From contig CAUFBM010000018.1 in the NCBI GenBank assembly GCA_959023295.1, forward strand, positions 1 to 43,603: DNA of 43,603 nucleotides. Reading direction: 5' to 3'. The DNA comes from an uncultured Collinsella sp. (GTDB taxonomy: Bacteria; Actinomycetota; Coriobacteriia; Coriobacteriales; Coriobacteriaceae). Positions 25,520 to 33,490 of the stretch are shown in pieces. The stretch's first letter is position 1; every line of letters starts with the position of its first letter. Made by a program: the position numbers and the translations under genes. The notes beneath the pieces are model-generated. The model was given only the letters and a program-made list of their open reading frames with translations, ran no database searches and was not told where the DNA came from.

Positions 25520-26572
25520 ATGAATCCTAGGACTAAATCTCAAGACATTCGCGACTTGAGCCAAAACGATATTCGCGAGCTTGTCGCCGAACTCGGCCAA
25601 CCCGCTTTCCGCGCGAAGCAGCTCATTGAATGGGTCTTTGAGAAGAACGTTTGTTCGTTTGACGATATGACTAACCTCCCCAAGGCCTTCCGCGAGCAGC
25701 TGAAGGAGGCTTTTGCCTTCGACACGCCGACCGAGCTCGCCAAACAGGTGTCTAAGGATGGCTCTCGTAAATACCTACTCGAGTACCACGACGGCATCTC
25801 CGTCGAGACCGTCGGCATGCCTCGTCGAAACAAGCTGTCTGTCTGTGTATCCACCCAAGCCGGCTGTGGCATGGGCTGCGCTTTTTGCGCTACCGGCCTG
25901 AACGGCCTCAAGCGCTCGCTGACCGCTCAGGAGATCGTTGACCAGGTACTCCATGTTTCTAACGACTTTGGTGAGCGCGCGACGAGCGTCGCGCTCATGG
26001 GCCAGGGCGAGCCTTTCGCCAACTACGACGAGGTCCTCAAGGCACTACGAATCCTTAATGACCCTGACGGCATCGGTATCGGAGCGCGCCACCTCACCGT
26101 CTCCACCAGCGGTGTTATTCCTGGTATTCGTAAGTTTGCCGACATTCCCGAGCAGTTCACGCTCGCCGTCTCGCTGCACTCTGCCATCCAGTCAACGCGC
26201 AACAAGATTATGCCCGGCGTTAAGAAGTACACGCTGCTTCGTCTTCATGAGGCACTTCAGCTCTACACCGAAAAGACTGGCCGCCGTCCGACGTACGAAT
26301 ACGCCATGATCGAGGGTGTCAATGACACTAACCCCGAGATGCAGGCGCTCTGCGACTTCTGCGAGGGCACGCTGTGCCACGTCAACCTGATCCAGCTCAA
26401 CGATATCGAGGGCAGTCCTCTCAAACCGTCACCGATTCATAAGGTTGAAGACCTTCAGCGTCGTCTTGAGTCCCGTGGCATTGAGACCACGATCCGTAAC
26501 TCTCGCGGCAACGATATCGACGCTGCTTGCGGCCAACTCAAGCAGCGCTTCAAGGTTCAGAAGAACGCGTAG
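25520..26572 (+). CDS. rlmN: 23S rRNA (adenine2503-C2)/tRNA methyltransferase, radical SAM
   Basis: 350 residues. A dual-specificity radical-SAM enzyme that methylates A2503 of 23S rRNA and A37 of some tRNAs. The Fe-S motif is CGMGCAFC (CxxxCxxC) preceded by CVSTQAG. The SAM-binding region LMGQGEPFANYDEV and the family's two mechanistic cysteines (in GNDIDAACGQL and near the radical core) are visible. ATG at 25520 with AAAGG upstream. It is transcribed away from ddl and ends at its own terminator, then converges on the parAB operon. Confidence 0.96.
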   Translation: MNPRTKSQDIRDLSQNDIRELVAELGQPAFRAKQLIEWVFEKNVCSFDDMTNLPKAFREQLKEAFAFDTPTELAKQVSKDGSRKYLLEYHDGISVETVGMPRRNKLSVCVSTQAGCGMGCAFCATGLNGLKRSLTAQEIVDQVLHVSNDFGERATSVALMGQGEPFANYDEVLKALRILNDPDGIGIGARHLTVSTSGVIPGIRKFADIPEQFTLAVSLHSAIQSTRNKIMPGVKKYTLLRLHEALQLYTEKTGRRPTYEYAMIEGVNDTNPEMQALCDFCEGTLCHVNLIQLNDIEGSPLKPSPIHKVEDLQRRLESRGIETTIRNSRGNDIDAACGQLKQRFKVQKNA

Positions 26573-26588
26573 GGGAGACCAACCTAAA

Positions 26589-26604
26589 CGTTTCATGTGA
26601 AACA
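26589..26604. promoter_or_regulatory. parS: parS-like site
   Basis: CGTTTCATGTGAAACA differs from the perfect parS sequence TGTTTCACGTGAAACA at two positions (1 and 8). It sits just after rlmN, about 2.2 kb from the perfect parS cluster. Confidence 0.55.
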
Positions 26605-26607
26605 TCG

Positions 26608-26645
26608 AACAGCCCCGGTTGCTTAATTGCAACCGGGGCTGTTTC
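26608..26645 (+). terminator. Terminator of rlmN
   Basis: AACAGCCCCGGTTGC and GCAACCGGGGCTGTT form a perfect 15-bp stem with a six-base loop, followed by TTTC. Confidence 0.85.
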
Positions 26646-26692
26646 ATATCTATCGCTAATTCGCATCGAGCGATTGTTCAACAACTTTTTCG

Positions 26693-26738
26693 AAAGAAAT
26701 AAGGGGTCCTTGTTCTGGCGTTCAGACAAGGACCCCTT
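26693..26738 (-). terminator. Terminator of the parA-parB operon
   Basis: AAGGGGTCCTTGT (26701-26713) pairs perfectly with 26726-26738. On the minus strand it is followed by ATTTCTTTC, so it probably ends the par operon. Confidence 0.75.
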
Positions 26739-26764
26739 AAAAAAGGCTAGTAATTGTTAGGTAC

Positions 26765-27019
26765 CTAAAAGCCTACATTTTCCCATTGATGGTTAACCCA
26801 ATCTTGATTAATCTTGGGATTCTTAGTTACCTGAGCTGTACGCATAGCGACATCCTCAGTCATAACATCCATTTTCTTTTTGGACGTATCGACGATATCT
26901 TGCGCTCCGCGAAGCAGACGACCACGCAATTCATCGTCTGTTGCGATCTTAAATCCCACAAACGCACCAACCGCTACAGTTGCAGCCAAAGCAAGAGCTG
27001 TCAGAACTTTATTCTTCAT
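26765..27019 (-). CDS. Small YtxH-like membrane protein downstream of parB
   Basis: 84 residues: MKNK followed by a Gly/Ala-rich hydrophobic segment (about 4-24) and a charged helical tail (DELRGRLLRGAQDIVDTSKKKM). This resembles short YtxH-type envelope proteins, though I cannot assign it firmly. The ATG at 27019 lies inside the end of parB (11-bp overlap) with GGGAGA upstream, so it is translated with parB. Its stop codon falls in a TTAGGTACCTAA palindrome repeated at 30258. Confidence 0.72.
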   Translation of the reverse strand: MKNKVLTALALAATVAVGAFVGFKIATDDELRGRLLRGAQDIVDTSKKKMDVMTEDVAMRTAQVTKNPKINQDWVNHQWENVGF

Positions 27020-27914
27020 CCTGATCTCCCTGGTCAAATTGAATCATCTCGCCAAGAATGCGAGACAGCTCTTCCTCATCCTTAAACTCGATCTCGATTT
27101 TATTCTTGCCGCGCGAGCTCTTGACGCGAACGTTCGTGTTAAACACCTGACGCAGAACGCGTGCAGCCTTCTTAAAAGACTGAGGCGTTGCAGGGCGAGG
27201 TGTTTTAGGCGTCTCTCCGGCAGAAAACAGTGGGGCAAGATTTTCTGTCGCACGGACAGACAATCCCTCTGCAACAACCTTCTCAGCAAGATTTATGCGC
27301 GCATCTTCATATGGAACCGCAAGAATTGCACGCGCATGACCAGCAGTCAGCTTGCCTTCGAAGATCATCTGCTGAACTACCTCTGGAAGATCAAGCAGGC
27401 GCAACGAATTGGTGATTGCGGAACGAGACTTGCTGACAGCCTTTGACAAGGCTTCTTGAGTCATACCGCTCGCATCGATGAGCTGTCGATATCCCTTTGC
27501 CTCTTCGACGGGGTTAAGGTCAGAGCGCTGAAGGTTTTCAATCAGCGCGAGTGCAAGCATCTGCTCATCATCAACATCTTTAATGATGACGGGGAGCTCC
27601 TCAAGACCCGCAAGTTTCGAAGCCTGATAACGGCGCTCACCCGCGATAATCTCATAGCCATTACCGTGCTTGCGCACAAGAAGCGGCTGAAGAACGCCAT
27701 GCTCCTGAATTGACTCACTCAACTCTCGAAGCTCGGTCTCGTTGAAGTGAATTCGTGGCTGATTTGGGTTCGGAACGATGTCTTCGATTGGAAGCTTAGT
27801 TTCCGAAACAGCATTTGATGCTGACGCTGCAGATCCACCGGTCTCATATTCAGCTTCTGAGACCAGTGCATTGAGACCACGACCCAAGCCGCCGCGCTTC
27901 TTAGGACTAGGCAC
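27009..27914 (-). CDS. parB: Chromosome-partitioning protein ParB
   Basis: 301 residues. It binds parS, uses CTP to clamp and slide on DNA, and drives origin segregation with ParA. Visible parts are a basic ParA-stimulating N-terminus (KKRGGLGRGLNALVSE), NPNQPR box I (49-54), the CTP-binding motif GERRYQAS (92-99), ENLQRSDLNPVEEA (126-139), a helix-turn-helix region (about 145-190) and a C-terminal dimerisation domain rich in charged residues. The start is GTG at 27914, overlapping the parA stop by 8 bp, with AGAGGTG upstream. Three perfect parS sites lie upstream of parA. Confidence 0.96.
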   Translation of the reverse strand: MPSPKKRGGLGRGLNALVSEAEYETGGSAASASNAVSETKLPIEDIVPNPNQPRIHFNETELRELSESIQEHGVLQPLLVRKHGNGYEIIAGERRYQASKLAGLEELPVIIKDVDDEQMLALALIENLQRSDLNPVEEAKGYRQLIDASGMTQEALSKAVSKSRSAITNSLRLLDLPEVVQQMIFEGKLTAGHARAILAVPYEDARINLAEKVVAEGLSVRATENLAPLFSAGETPKTPRPATPQSFKKAARVLRQVFNTNVRVKSSRGKNKIEIEFKDEEELSRILGEMIQFDQGDQDEE

Positions 27915-28707
27915 GCTTAATCACCTCTTTAGCAAGGTTCATATACGCCTTTGCGCCCTTGTTCTGTGGCGCATAGGTAATTACTGGCTCACCGAACGAG
28001 GGTGCTTCTGAAATTTTAACTGTGCGTGGAATCAAGGTCTTGAATGCCTTGTCACCAAAATACGATTGAACCTCTTCCACAACCTGGTTCGAAAGCGATG
28101 TACGCGAATCGTACATAGTCATGAGCACGCCATAAGTATCAAGGCTCTTATTAAGGCGTGTTTTAACCATCTTCATCGATTCAAGCAGCTTTGTGACACC
28201 TTCGAGTGCGTAATATTCGCATTGAATAGGAATCAAAACACTGTCTGCTGCTGTTAACGCATTGATGGTCAGCAAACCAAGCGATGGCGGGCAATCGATG
28301 AATATAAAATCAAACTCATCCTGAACAGGCTCAAGCAGATCCTTTAAGCGAGTCTCACGGGCAATCGCACTGACAAGTTCGATTTCCGCACCCGCAAGCT
28401 GGATAGTTGCCGGGATTACAAATACCTTATTGCAATTTGTATCAAGAACGAGCGATTCCGCCGGAACATCGTTCAGCAATGCATCATAGATGCAGTGATC
28501 GAGCTCTTCTTTTTCGATTCCAAAACCACTCGTACTATTACCCTGTGGGTCAAAATCGACAATTAACGTCTTTCGGCCCAGTTCACCCAACGCCGCTGCA
28601 AGATTTACAGCTGTGGTGGACTTACCTACGCCGCCTTTTTGGTTGATGATAGCGATGATACGCGTGCCTTTTGCGCTCTTAGAACGCTTAACGTCGCGAA
28701 ATCCCAC
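27907..28707 (-). CDS. parA: Chromosome-partitioning ATPase ParA/Soj
   Basis: 266 residues. A deviant Walker A ATPase, KGGVGKST (24-31) with the signature first lysine, and the Walker B block FDFIFIDCPPSLGLLTINAL. ATP-bound dimers coat the nucleoid and are released by ParB, moving origins apart. The start is GTG at 28707 with a strong AGGAGG. It is first in the parA-parB-small membrane protein operon. The 130-bp gap upstream carries three parS sites, so ParB may also regulate its own promoter there (inference). Confidence 0.96.
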   Translation of the reverse strand: MGFRDVKRSKSAKGTRIIAIINQKGGVGKSTTAVNLAAALGELGRKTLIVDFDPQGNSTSGFGIEKEELDHCIYDALLNDVPAESLVLDTNCNKVFVIPATIQLAGAEIELVSAIARETRLKDLLEPVQDEFDFIFIDCPPSLGLLTINALTAADSVLIPIQCEYYALEGVTKLLESMKMVKTRLNKSLDTYGVLMTMYDSRTSLSNQVVEEVQSYFGDKAFKTLIPRTVKISEAPSFGEPVITYAPQNKGAKAYMNLAKEVIKRA

Positions 28708-28745
28708 GGTCCCTCCTGGTGTATTTAAAGCTGTTGAATGGAGGA

Positions 28746-28761
28746 TGTTTCACGTGAAACA
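28746..28761. promoter_or_regulatory. parS: parS site 1
   Basis: TGTTTCACGTGAAACA, a perfect 16-bp palindrome identical to the canonical bacterial parS. Confidence 0.95.
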
Positions 28762-28784
28762 ATCCGATTCGACACCGATTGCAA

Positions 28785-28800
28785 TGTTTCACGTGAAACA
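28785..28800. promoter_or_regulatory. parS: parS site 2
   Basis: Second perfect TGTTTCACGTGAAACA, 39 bp after site 1, start to start. Confidence 0.95.
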
Positions 28801-28822
28801 TTGCAATCAGCACTATCCATTA

Positions 28823-28838
28823 TGTTTCACGTGAAACA
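28823..28838. promoter_or_regulatory. parS: parS site 3
   Basis: Third perfect TGTTTCACGTGAAACA, 38 bp after site 2 and directly beside the rsmG stop codon. Confidence 0.95.
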
Positions 28839-28839
28839 T

Positions 28840-29577
28840 CTAGGCAAGCGGATTCTTTTTTGCCATGCCATTAGCACGAGGAAGAGAAACCGAGGCATGA
28901 CGAGTCTTTTTAAGGATAATAAATTCACGGTGACCCAGACCATTCGGCAAATCAAGGTCGTCCGTCATAAGCATGGTAAAGCCGCATATCTTTGCAGCCG
29001 CAAGACCAGATTGAAGCTCTTCATCAGATGGATTCCCCTTCGTAATAACAAAAAGACCACCATCTTTTAGAAAAGGAGAAGCGTACTCAACGAGAACCGG
29101 TAATGGTGCGAGCGCACGGGCGGTCACAACTGTAAATTGTTTCTTATGAGATCGAGCATATTCTTCAAGACGATTGTGAACGGCATTAGCATGCTTAAGG
29201 CCAAGCTTCTTAACAAAGGAATTAACTGCATCGACTTTCTTGCCAACGGAATCGATATAGGTAGCCTTTCGTCCACTTGCAATAGTCAACGGAATACCTG
29301 GGAATCCAGCACCGGTACCCATATCAAGCAAAGCACCTTCAGGAGCTTTATCAATATAGGGTAGCAAAACAAGTGAGTCAAGAATATGAAGGACGGCTGC
29401 ATCATCAACATTCAGGATGCGCGTTAGATTGGTAGTCTTATTGGACTCCAGAACAAGATCAAGATGCTGGATACAGACACGAAGGCTATCGTCGGAGACC
29501 TTCAAAGAATAGTCTTTACAATACGAAATTAGACGGCTCAGCATTTGGCTTGCCTGCTCATCAGATAACACAAACAA
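28840..29577 (-). CDS. rsmG: 16S rRNA (guanine527-N7)-methyltransferase
   Basis: About 245 residues. It methylates G527 of 16S rRNA with SAM. The SAM-binding motif LLDMGTGAGFPGIPL and the following YIDSVGKKVDAVNSF block are characteristic. The frame is open to 29646, across the jag terminator, so the long form is rejected. TTG at 29577, five bases after AAAGGAG, is the likely start; GTG at 29571 is the alternative. The position between jag and parA is the standard one. Confidence 0.93.
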   Translation of the reverse strand: MFVLSDEQASQMLSRLISYCKDYSLKVSDDSLRVCIQHLDLVLESNKTTNLTRILNVDDAAVLHILDSLVLLPYIDKAPEGALLDMGTGAGFPGIPLTIASGRKATYIDSVGKKVDAVNSFVKKLGLKHANAVHNRLEEYARSHKKQFTVVTARALAPLPVLVEYASPFLKDGGLFVITKGNPSDEELQSGLAAAKICGFTMLMTDDLDLPNGLGHREFIILKKTRHASVSLPRANGMAKKNPLA

Positions 29578-29621
29578 GACGACTCCTTTCTGACAAAAAT
29601 CAGTGTATCGAGAACTTTTGA

Positions 29622-29654
29622 CAAAAAAAGGGGACGTGGAAACCACGTCCCCTT
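29622..29654 (-). terminator. Terminator after jag
   Basis: Minus-strand GGGGACGTGG-TTT-CCACGTCCCC followed by seven T: a textbook intrinsic terminator separating the rpmH-jag operon from rsmG. Confidence 0.92.
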
Positions 29655-29672
29655 AGCATAGACTCGAGAAGA

Positions 29673-30242
29673 TTATCGAGCAACAATCACAACATGGCGA
29701 TCGGGGTCAGAGCCCTCAGAATGCGTGTCGACAGCATCGTTACCACGAAGGGCAATATGAACCAGTCGACGTTCGTAGGCATTCATGGGCGGCAAGGAAA
29801 CACTTTTATGAGCGCGAATAGCGCGCTCGGCAGCGGACTGGGCCATAGAAGCAACCTTGTCCTGTCGACGGCTCTTATAACCTTCGACGTCGACGACGAC
29901 CGGATACCTAAAGCCAAGCTTGCGACTCACCAACAGGGAGAACATAACTTGAAGAGCATCGAGGGTACGTCCATGACGGCCAATGAGAACAGCAAGATCA
30001 GGAGCAGTTACGTCCAGGATCAACTCGCCCTCGTCACCCTCATACTCATCGATGGGTGAGTTCGCCGCATCGAAGTGCGAAAGGATGGAACGCAGAATGG
30101 AAATAGCCACATCGGCAATGGTGTCGAGCTCCTCATCGGTCAGCTCTTCACCAGCCTTGTAACGCTGTGCAATCTCGGGATAATCGCCCGCGACCCGCGG
30201 GGCAACCTCCTCAAGCATATCCTCGACGATCTCTTCAGACAT
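29673..30242 (-). CDS. jag: KhpB/Jag RNA-binding protein (KH and R3H domains)
   Basis: 189 residues. An acidic N-terminal part (1-60) precedes a KH domain with the GRHGRTLDALQ loop (about 85-100 into the domain region) and a C-terminal R3H domain (NAYERRLVHIALRGN...HSEGSDPDRHVVI). The family binds RNA and influences cell division and envelope growth. The ATG at 30242 has GGAG upstream; a TTG at 30254 overlaps that site and is rejected. It follows yidC in the rpmH-rnpA-yidD-yidC-jag series. Confidence 0.93.
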   Translation of the reverse strand: MSEEIVEDMLEEVAPRVAGDYPEIAQRYKAGEELTDEELDTIADVAISILRSILSHFDAANSPIDEYEGDEGELILDVTAPDLAVLIGRHGRTLDALQVMFSLLVSRKLGFRYPVVVDVEGYKSRRQDKVASMAQSAAERAIRAHKSVSLPPMNAYERRLVHIALRGNDAVDTHSEGSDPDRHVVIVAR

Positions 30243-30286
30243 AACGAACTCCAAAAGTTAGGTACCTAAATAAGAATACTATCCCA

Positions 30287-31057
30287 CTACTTCTTCTTGT
30301 GCGGACGCGGCTTCTTCTCGCGACGGGTAACCTCGACCTGCAGCGGAGCGTTCTTGAGGCGCTCCTCCTCATCGGCCTTAGCCTTGTCGATAACCTTCTG
30401 CGTCACGAAGATCTGCTGGATAACCTGCCAAGCAGACGAGACGTCGTAGTACAGCAGAACACCAACGGGTAGGCTCCAGCCCATCCAAAGCATCATGACC
30501 GTCATGACAACGGCCATCATACGCATGCTCTGAGCCTGCTGGCCGGTCTGGTTGCGCGACATATAGAGCTGCGGAATCAGGGTCAGGACGGCGAACAGGA
30601 TCAGGCAAACCAGCGCAGGCAGTGCAACCATAAAGCCATCGGCAAAGGAAGCGCTCGGCGTGGTGGTCAGGTCGGGCAGGATGTTGAAGAACGAGAACGT
30701 GCCGTCGTTAAAGTACTGCGGCAGGTTGCGCAGCAATGTAAACAGGGCGAACAGGATAGGCATCTGAATCAGCAGCGGCAGACAGCCAGCCATGGGGTTG
30801 AACTTGTTCTCGCTGTAGAACTTCTGCATCTCCTCGGCCTGACGCTGGGGATCGTCGGCATAGCGCTCCTGGATCTCGAGCATCTTGGGCTGCAGCACCT
30901 GCATGCGAGCCGTCGACTTGGTCGACTTGAGCATGAGCGGCGTCAGCAGCAGACGGATGATGACCACCAGGATGATGATGGACAGGCCCCAGTCGACCGC
31001 AAAGGTCTGGATGAGCTTGAGCAGCTCGAAAAGGATGTTAACGATCCAATCCCACAT
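30287..31057 (-). CDS. yidC: Membrane protein insertase YidC/OxaI
   Basis: 256 residues, the short Gram-positive form without the large periplasmic domain. It inserts membrane proteins with or without SecYEG. Five membrane segments are visible, starting at about 24-42; the conserved positive residue is Arg35 (VIIRLLLTPLM). The hairpin with NPMAGCLPLLIQMPILFALF and the C-terminal basic tail (RREKKPRPHKKK), which can contact ribosomes, are present. No lipobox cysteine is seen at the N-terminus. ATG at 31057. Confidence 0.95.
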   Translation of the reverse strand: MWDWIVNILFELLKLIQTFAVDWGLSIIILVVIIRLLLTPLMLKSTKSTARMQVLQPKMLEIQERYADDPQRQAEEMQKFYSENKFNPMAGCLPLLIQMPILFALFTLLRNLPQYFNDGTFSFFNILPDLTTTPSASFADGFMVALPALVCLILFAVLTLIPQLYMSRNQTGQQAQSMRMMAVVMTVMMLWMGWSLPVGVLLYYDVSSAWQVIQQIFVTQKVIDKAKADEEERLKNAPLQVEVTRREKKPRPHKKK

Positions 31058-31086
31058 GTAAGTTTTCCTCCGATAGCGAGTGCCCG

Positions 31087-31311
31087 CTAGGGCACAGGGT
31101 CATAACCGCCGACGTGCAGGGGATTGCAGCGAGCGATGCGCCTCACGGCAAGCCAGCAGCCTCTCAAAACACCGTGCTTCTCAATCGCCTGGACGGCGTA
31201 TTGCGAGCACGTTGGGTAATAAATGCAGGCGTCAGGCAATAAGGGCGAAATAACCTGTTGATATATGCGAATAGGAGCGATGGCAACACGTCGCAAAACG
31301 TGATTGCTCAT
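31087..31311 (-). CDS. yidD: Membrane protein insertion efficiency factor YidD
   Basis: 74 residues. The family signature CIYYPTCSQYAVQAIEKHG is complete and the C-terminus GGYDPVP fits. It is a small amphipathic membrane-associated protein that helps YidC-dependent insertion. Its ATG overlaps the rnpA stop by 4 bp (ATGA). Confidence 0.95.
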   Translation of the reverse strand: MSNHVLRRVAIAPIRIYQQVISPLLPDACIYYPTCSQYAVQAIEKHGVLRGCWLAVRRIARCNPLHVGGYDPVP

Positions 31312-31646
31312 CGCTCCTCCCCGGCAACGCCGGCGCGCTTCATAAGCGAACGCAACGCCTTGTCCATCTCCTGCGGCGAGGAGATCCTCGTCTTGGGAGT
31401 CGCGAACAAGATGATGTCATAACCCGCAACGGGAAATCCGCAGCTGCGGGCGGCCTCGCGCATCACACGCTTAGAACGGTTGCGCACAACTGCACAACCG
31501 AGCCGTTTAGCACCAACGAAGGCGACCCTTCCGGAGTCGCCTTCGCCAACCGATTCACATATGGTCATTCGAATCAGAGGGTGATTGAAACGACGCCCCT
31601 GACTGAACACATGCTCGAAATCTTGCCGAGACTTAATAGTCTTCAT
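31308..31646 (-). CDS. rnpA: Ribonuclease P protein component
   Basis: 112 residues. The basic protein subunit that helps the RNase P RNA cleave tRNA 5' leaders. The RNR motif region VVRNRSKRVMREAAR is clear, as is the N-terminal SRQDFEHVFSQGRRF block. It follows rpmH and overlaps yidD, the conserved order. Confidence 0.95.
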   Translation of the reverse strand: MKTIKSRQDFEHVFSQGRRFNHPLIRMTICESVGEGDSGRVAFVGAKRLGCAVVRNRSKRVMREAARSCGFPVAGYDIILFATPKTRISSPQEMDKALRSLMKRAGVAGEER

Positions 31647-31666
31647 GCGAGATGTGTGTATCGCTG

Positions 31667-31801
31667 CTAGACAGTGAGACGCTTGCGGCCCTTGGCGCGG
31701 CGACGGGCGAGCACGGCACGACCACCCTTGGTGGCCATACGGGCACGGAAGCCATGGGTCTTGGCACGCTTACGCTTATTAGGCTGATACGTACGCTTCA
31801 T
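31667..31801 (-). CDS. rpmH: 50S ribosomal protein L34
   Basis: 44 residues, MKRTYQPNKRKRAKTHGF then the Arg/Lys-rich tail, practically the textbook L34. The ATG at 31801 has AGGAGG nine bases upstream; the longer frame to 31861 is not a real start. Confidence 0.97.
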   Translation of the reverse strand: MKRTYQPNKRKRAKTHGFRARMATKGGRAVLARRRAKGRKRLTV

Positions 31802-31873
31802 CTTAAGTTCCTCCTGCTGCATTTCGAGTGTCCGCGGGAGCGCGGACGCAGATATAGACACGTGAGCTTGAAG

Positions 31874-31903
31874 ATTGTAGGGAAATCAATGTTCAAATGT
31901 CAA
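31874..31903 (-). promoter_or_regulatory. Promoter of rpmH-rnpA operon
   Basis: Minus-strand consensus -35 TTGACA (31903-31898) and -10 TACAAT (31879-31874), 18-bp spacer, 73 bp before rpmH. A GTCCGCG-CTCC-CGCGGAC hairpin lies in the leader (31830-31847). Confidence 0.85.
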
Positions 31904-32146
31904 GAAATCAAAGGTAAAAGGTCGCGCAGTTCACACGGTTCCCCCATAAGCCCAACTGAAATTTGCGGTGTACAGCAACTTTTCACGATATTTCACCGAG
32001 TTTTCAACAGGTCATGTTGGCAATGTTGAGAACTTTTCGCCCGTTTTCCAAAGTTTTCAACAGGTTTTGAAAAGTTGTCGAAAGATGAGAAACATTGCAC
32101 AGTGAGCTACTATTTGTTCGAAACCTTTTGAAAGATTGCGAGCGGC
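31904..32146. other. oriC: Origin region, upstream DnaA-box cluster
   Basis: Non-coding and lower in GC than its neighbours. TTTTCAACA occurs at 32001-32009 and 32054-32062 (plus), TTCTCAACA at 32032-32024 (minus), and a weaker TTTTCCAAA at 32044-32052. These resemble DnaA boxes (TTATCCACA) with a common substitution pattern. Gene orientation diverges here, as at an origin. Confidence 0.7.
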
Positions 32147-33475
32147 ATGTCTGACGACTTTTACACCATGGTCGATTCCGGAGACCCGGCACCCGACAAC
32201 GAGCACATCACCGGCGTGCGCGAAAAGCGAGGCCAGGAAGAGCAGGCCGCTGCGAAAGCGCAGGGTGCCATGTATGCCGCACGCATCGCGGTCTATGACG
32301 ACATGTTGTCGACGCCGCGCGTCATCGTCATCGAACCGCAGGACGTGCGCACCTATCTGGAAGAGACAACCAACACCGTCTACCAGTGCATGAAAGAACA
32401 GGGCGGGCACATCTCGCTCATGGTTATCCGCGAGATTGTCGAAAACTTTATCCACGCCCACTTTGCAGAGCCCATCATCTCGATCCTAGACGGCGGCGAC
32501 ACCATCCGATTCGCAGACCAGGGACCGGGGATCGACGACAAGGAGCGCGCGTTCGACTTTGGCGTTACCAGCGCAAACAGCAACATGAAACGATACATCC
32601 GCGGAACCGGAGCCGGGTTTCCCATGGTGCAGGAGTACCTGGAAAACGCCGGCGGCGCTGTATCCATCGAGGACAACATGGGCAACGGCACCGTGGTCAC
32701 GGTAAGCCTGAATCCCAAGCGCGTACAGGAAATCGAGCGCGCCGGAGGGCGAGGGGCCGCCGTGCGCCCCGAGACGGAGCAGCCGGCGTATCCCCTATCC
32801 AGCACGTTTGCACAGCAGCCCGTGGCGCAGCAGATGCAGCAGCCTGGAAGTTTTCCCATGCAAGACCCCCAGACACCGCTGGGCAACCCAGTGCAAAACA
32901 TGCCGGAGGGGATAGGCTCGGCAGATCCGGACACAGGCGCCGTGCAGCAGACGGCGGCCATGCCAAACGTCGCGCAAATGGGCTACCAACCGTACCCACA
33001 AGGGTATCCTCCCCAATATATGCCGCAGCAGGGATATGCCCAGCCGTATCCACAGCAGTATCCTCAGCCGTACCAGCAGCCGTATCAGCAGATGCCGCAG
33101 GGAAACCTCAACCCCTGGACTCAGCAGATGCCGCCGCAGCCTTACCAACAGTGGCCGCAAAGTTTTCAACAGCAGATGCCGCCCATGCAGAGTTCTCAAC
33201 AACCAGCAGCTCAAATGATGTATCCTAATGCGGCGAATCAATACGCACAACCGCAGTCGGACGCGTTTATAAGCGAACGCGGCAACGCTGCATTAGGGTA
33301 TCTGGCCCAACATCAAGAGTGCGGCGCAACGGACTTGGCGCGGGCGTTTGGAAACTCCGCACCCACCTGGTCGCGCACGCTCAACGATTTGGCACAGGCG
33401 GGCTTGGTGGTCAAACATGGGCAGAAATACCATCTGACCGAAATTGGAAGCGCTCGCGTGCGGGCTCAGGCTTAA
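32147..33475 (+). CDS. GHKL-type ATPase with Q/P/Y-rich linker and C-terminal winged helix, upstream of dnaA
   Basis: 442 residues. Residues about 60-190 are a HATPase_c (GHKL) domain: N-box with Glu96 and Asn100 (REIVENFIHAHF), G1 DQGPG (124-128), G2 RGTGAGF (152-158) and a final NGTVVTVSL strand. No phosphoacceptor histidine domain, receiver or membrane segment is present, so it is not a normal sensor kinase. Residues about 205-370 are low-complexity, dominated by Gln, Pro, Tyr and Met (prion-like). Residues about 373-442 form a winged helix of MarR-like appearance (ATDLARAFGNSAPTWSRTLNDLAQAGLVVK). It should bind ATP and DNA. It lies between two DnaA-box clusters, 15 bp before dnaA, so a role in origin control is plausible but unproven. 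Start ATG 32147 has only a weak ribosome site. Confidence 0.85.
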   Translation: MSDDFYTMVDSGDPAPDNEHITGVREKRGQEEQAAAKAQGAMYAARIAVYDDMLSTPRVIVIEPQDVRTYLEETTNTVYQCMKEQGGHISLMVIREIVENFIHAHFAEPIISILDGGDTIRFADQGPGIDDKERAFDFGVTSANSNMKRYIRGTGAGFPMVQEYLENAGGAVSIEDNMGNGTVVTVSLNPKRVQEIERAGGRGAAVRPETEQPAYPLSSTFAQQPVAQQMQQPGSFPMQDPQTPLGNPVQNMPEGIGSADPDTGAVQQTAAMPNVAQMGYQPYPQGYPPQYMPQQGYAQPYPQQYPQPYQQPYQQMPQGNLNPWTQQMPPQPYQQWPQSFQQQMPPMQSSQQPAAQMMYPNAANQYAQPQSDAFISERGNAALGYLAQHQECGATDLARAFGNSAPTWSRTLNDLAQAGLVVKHGQKYHLTEIGSARVRAQA

Positions 33476-33490
33476 GGAACGGGAGAGACA

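Noticed and set aside
29578..29646. Longer N-terminus for RsmG from 29646
   Set aside because: It would lie across the jag terminator; AAAGGAG before TTG 29577 is the credible start.
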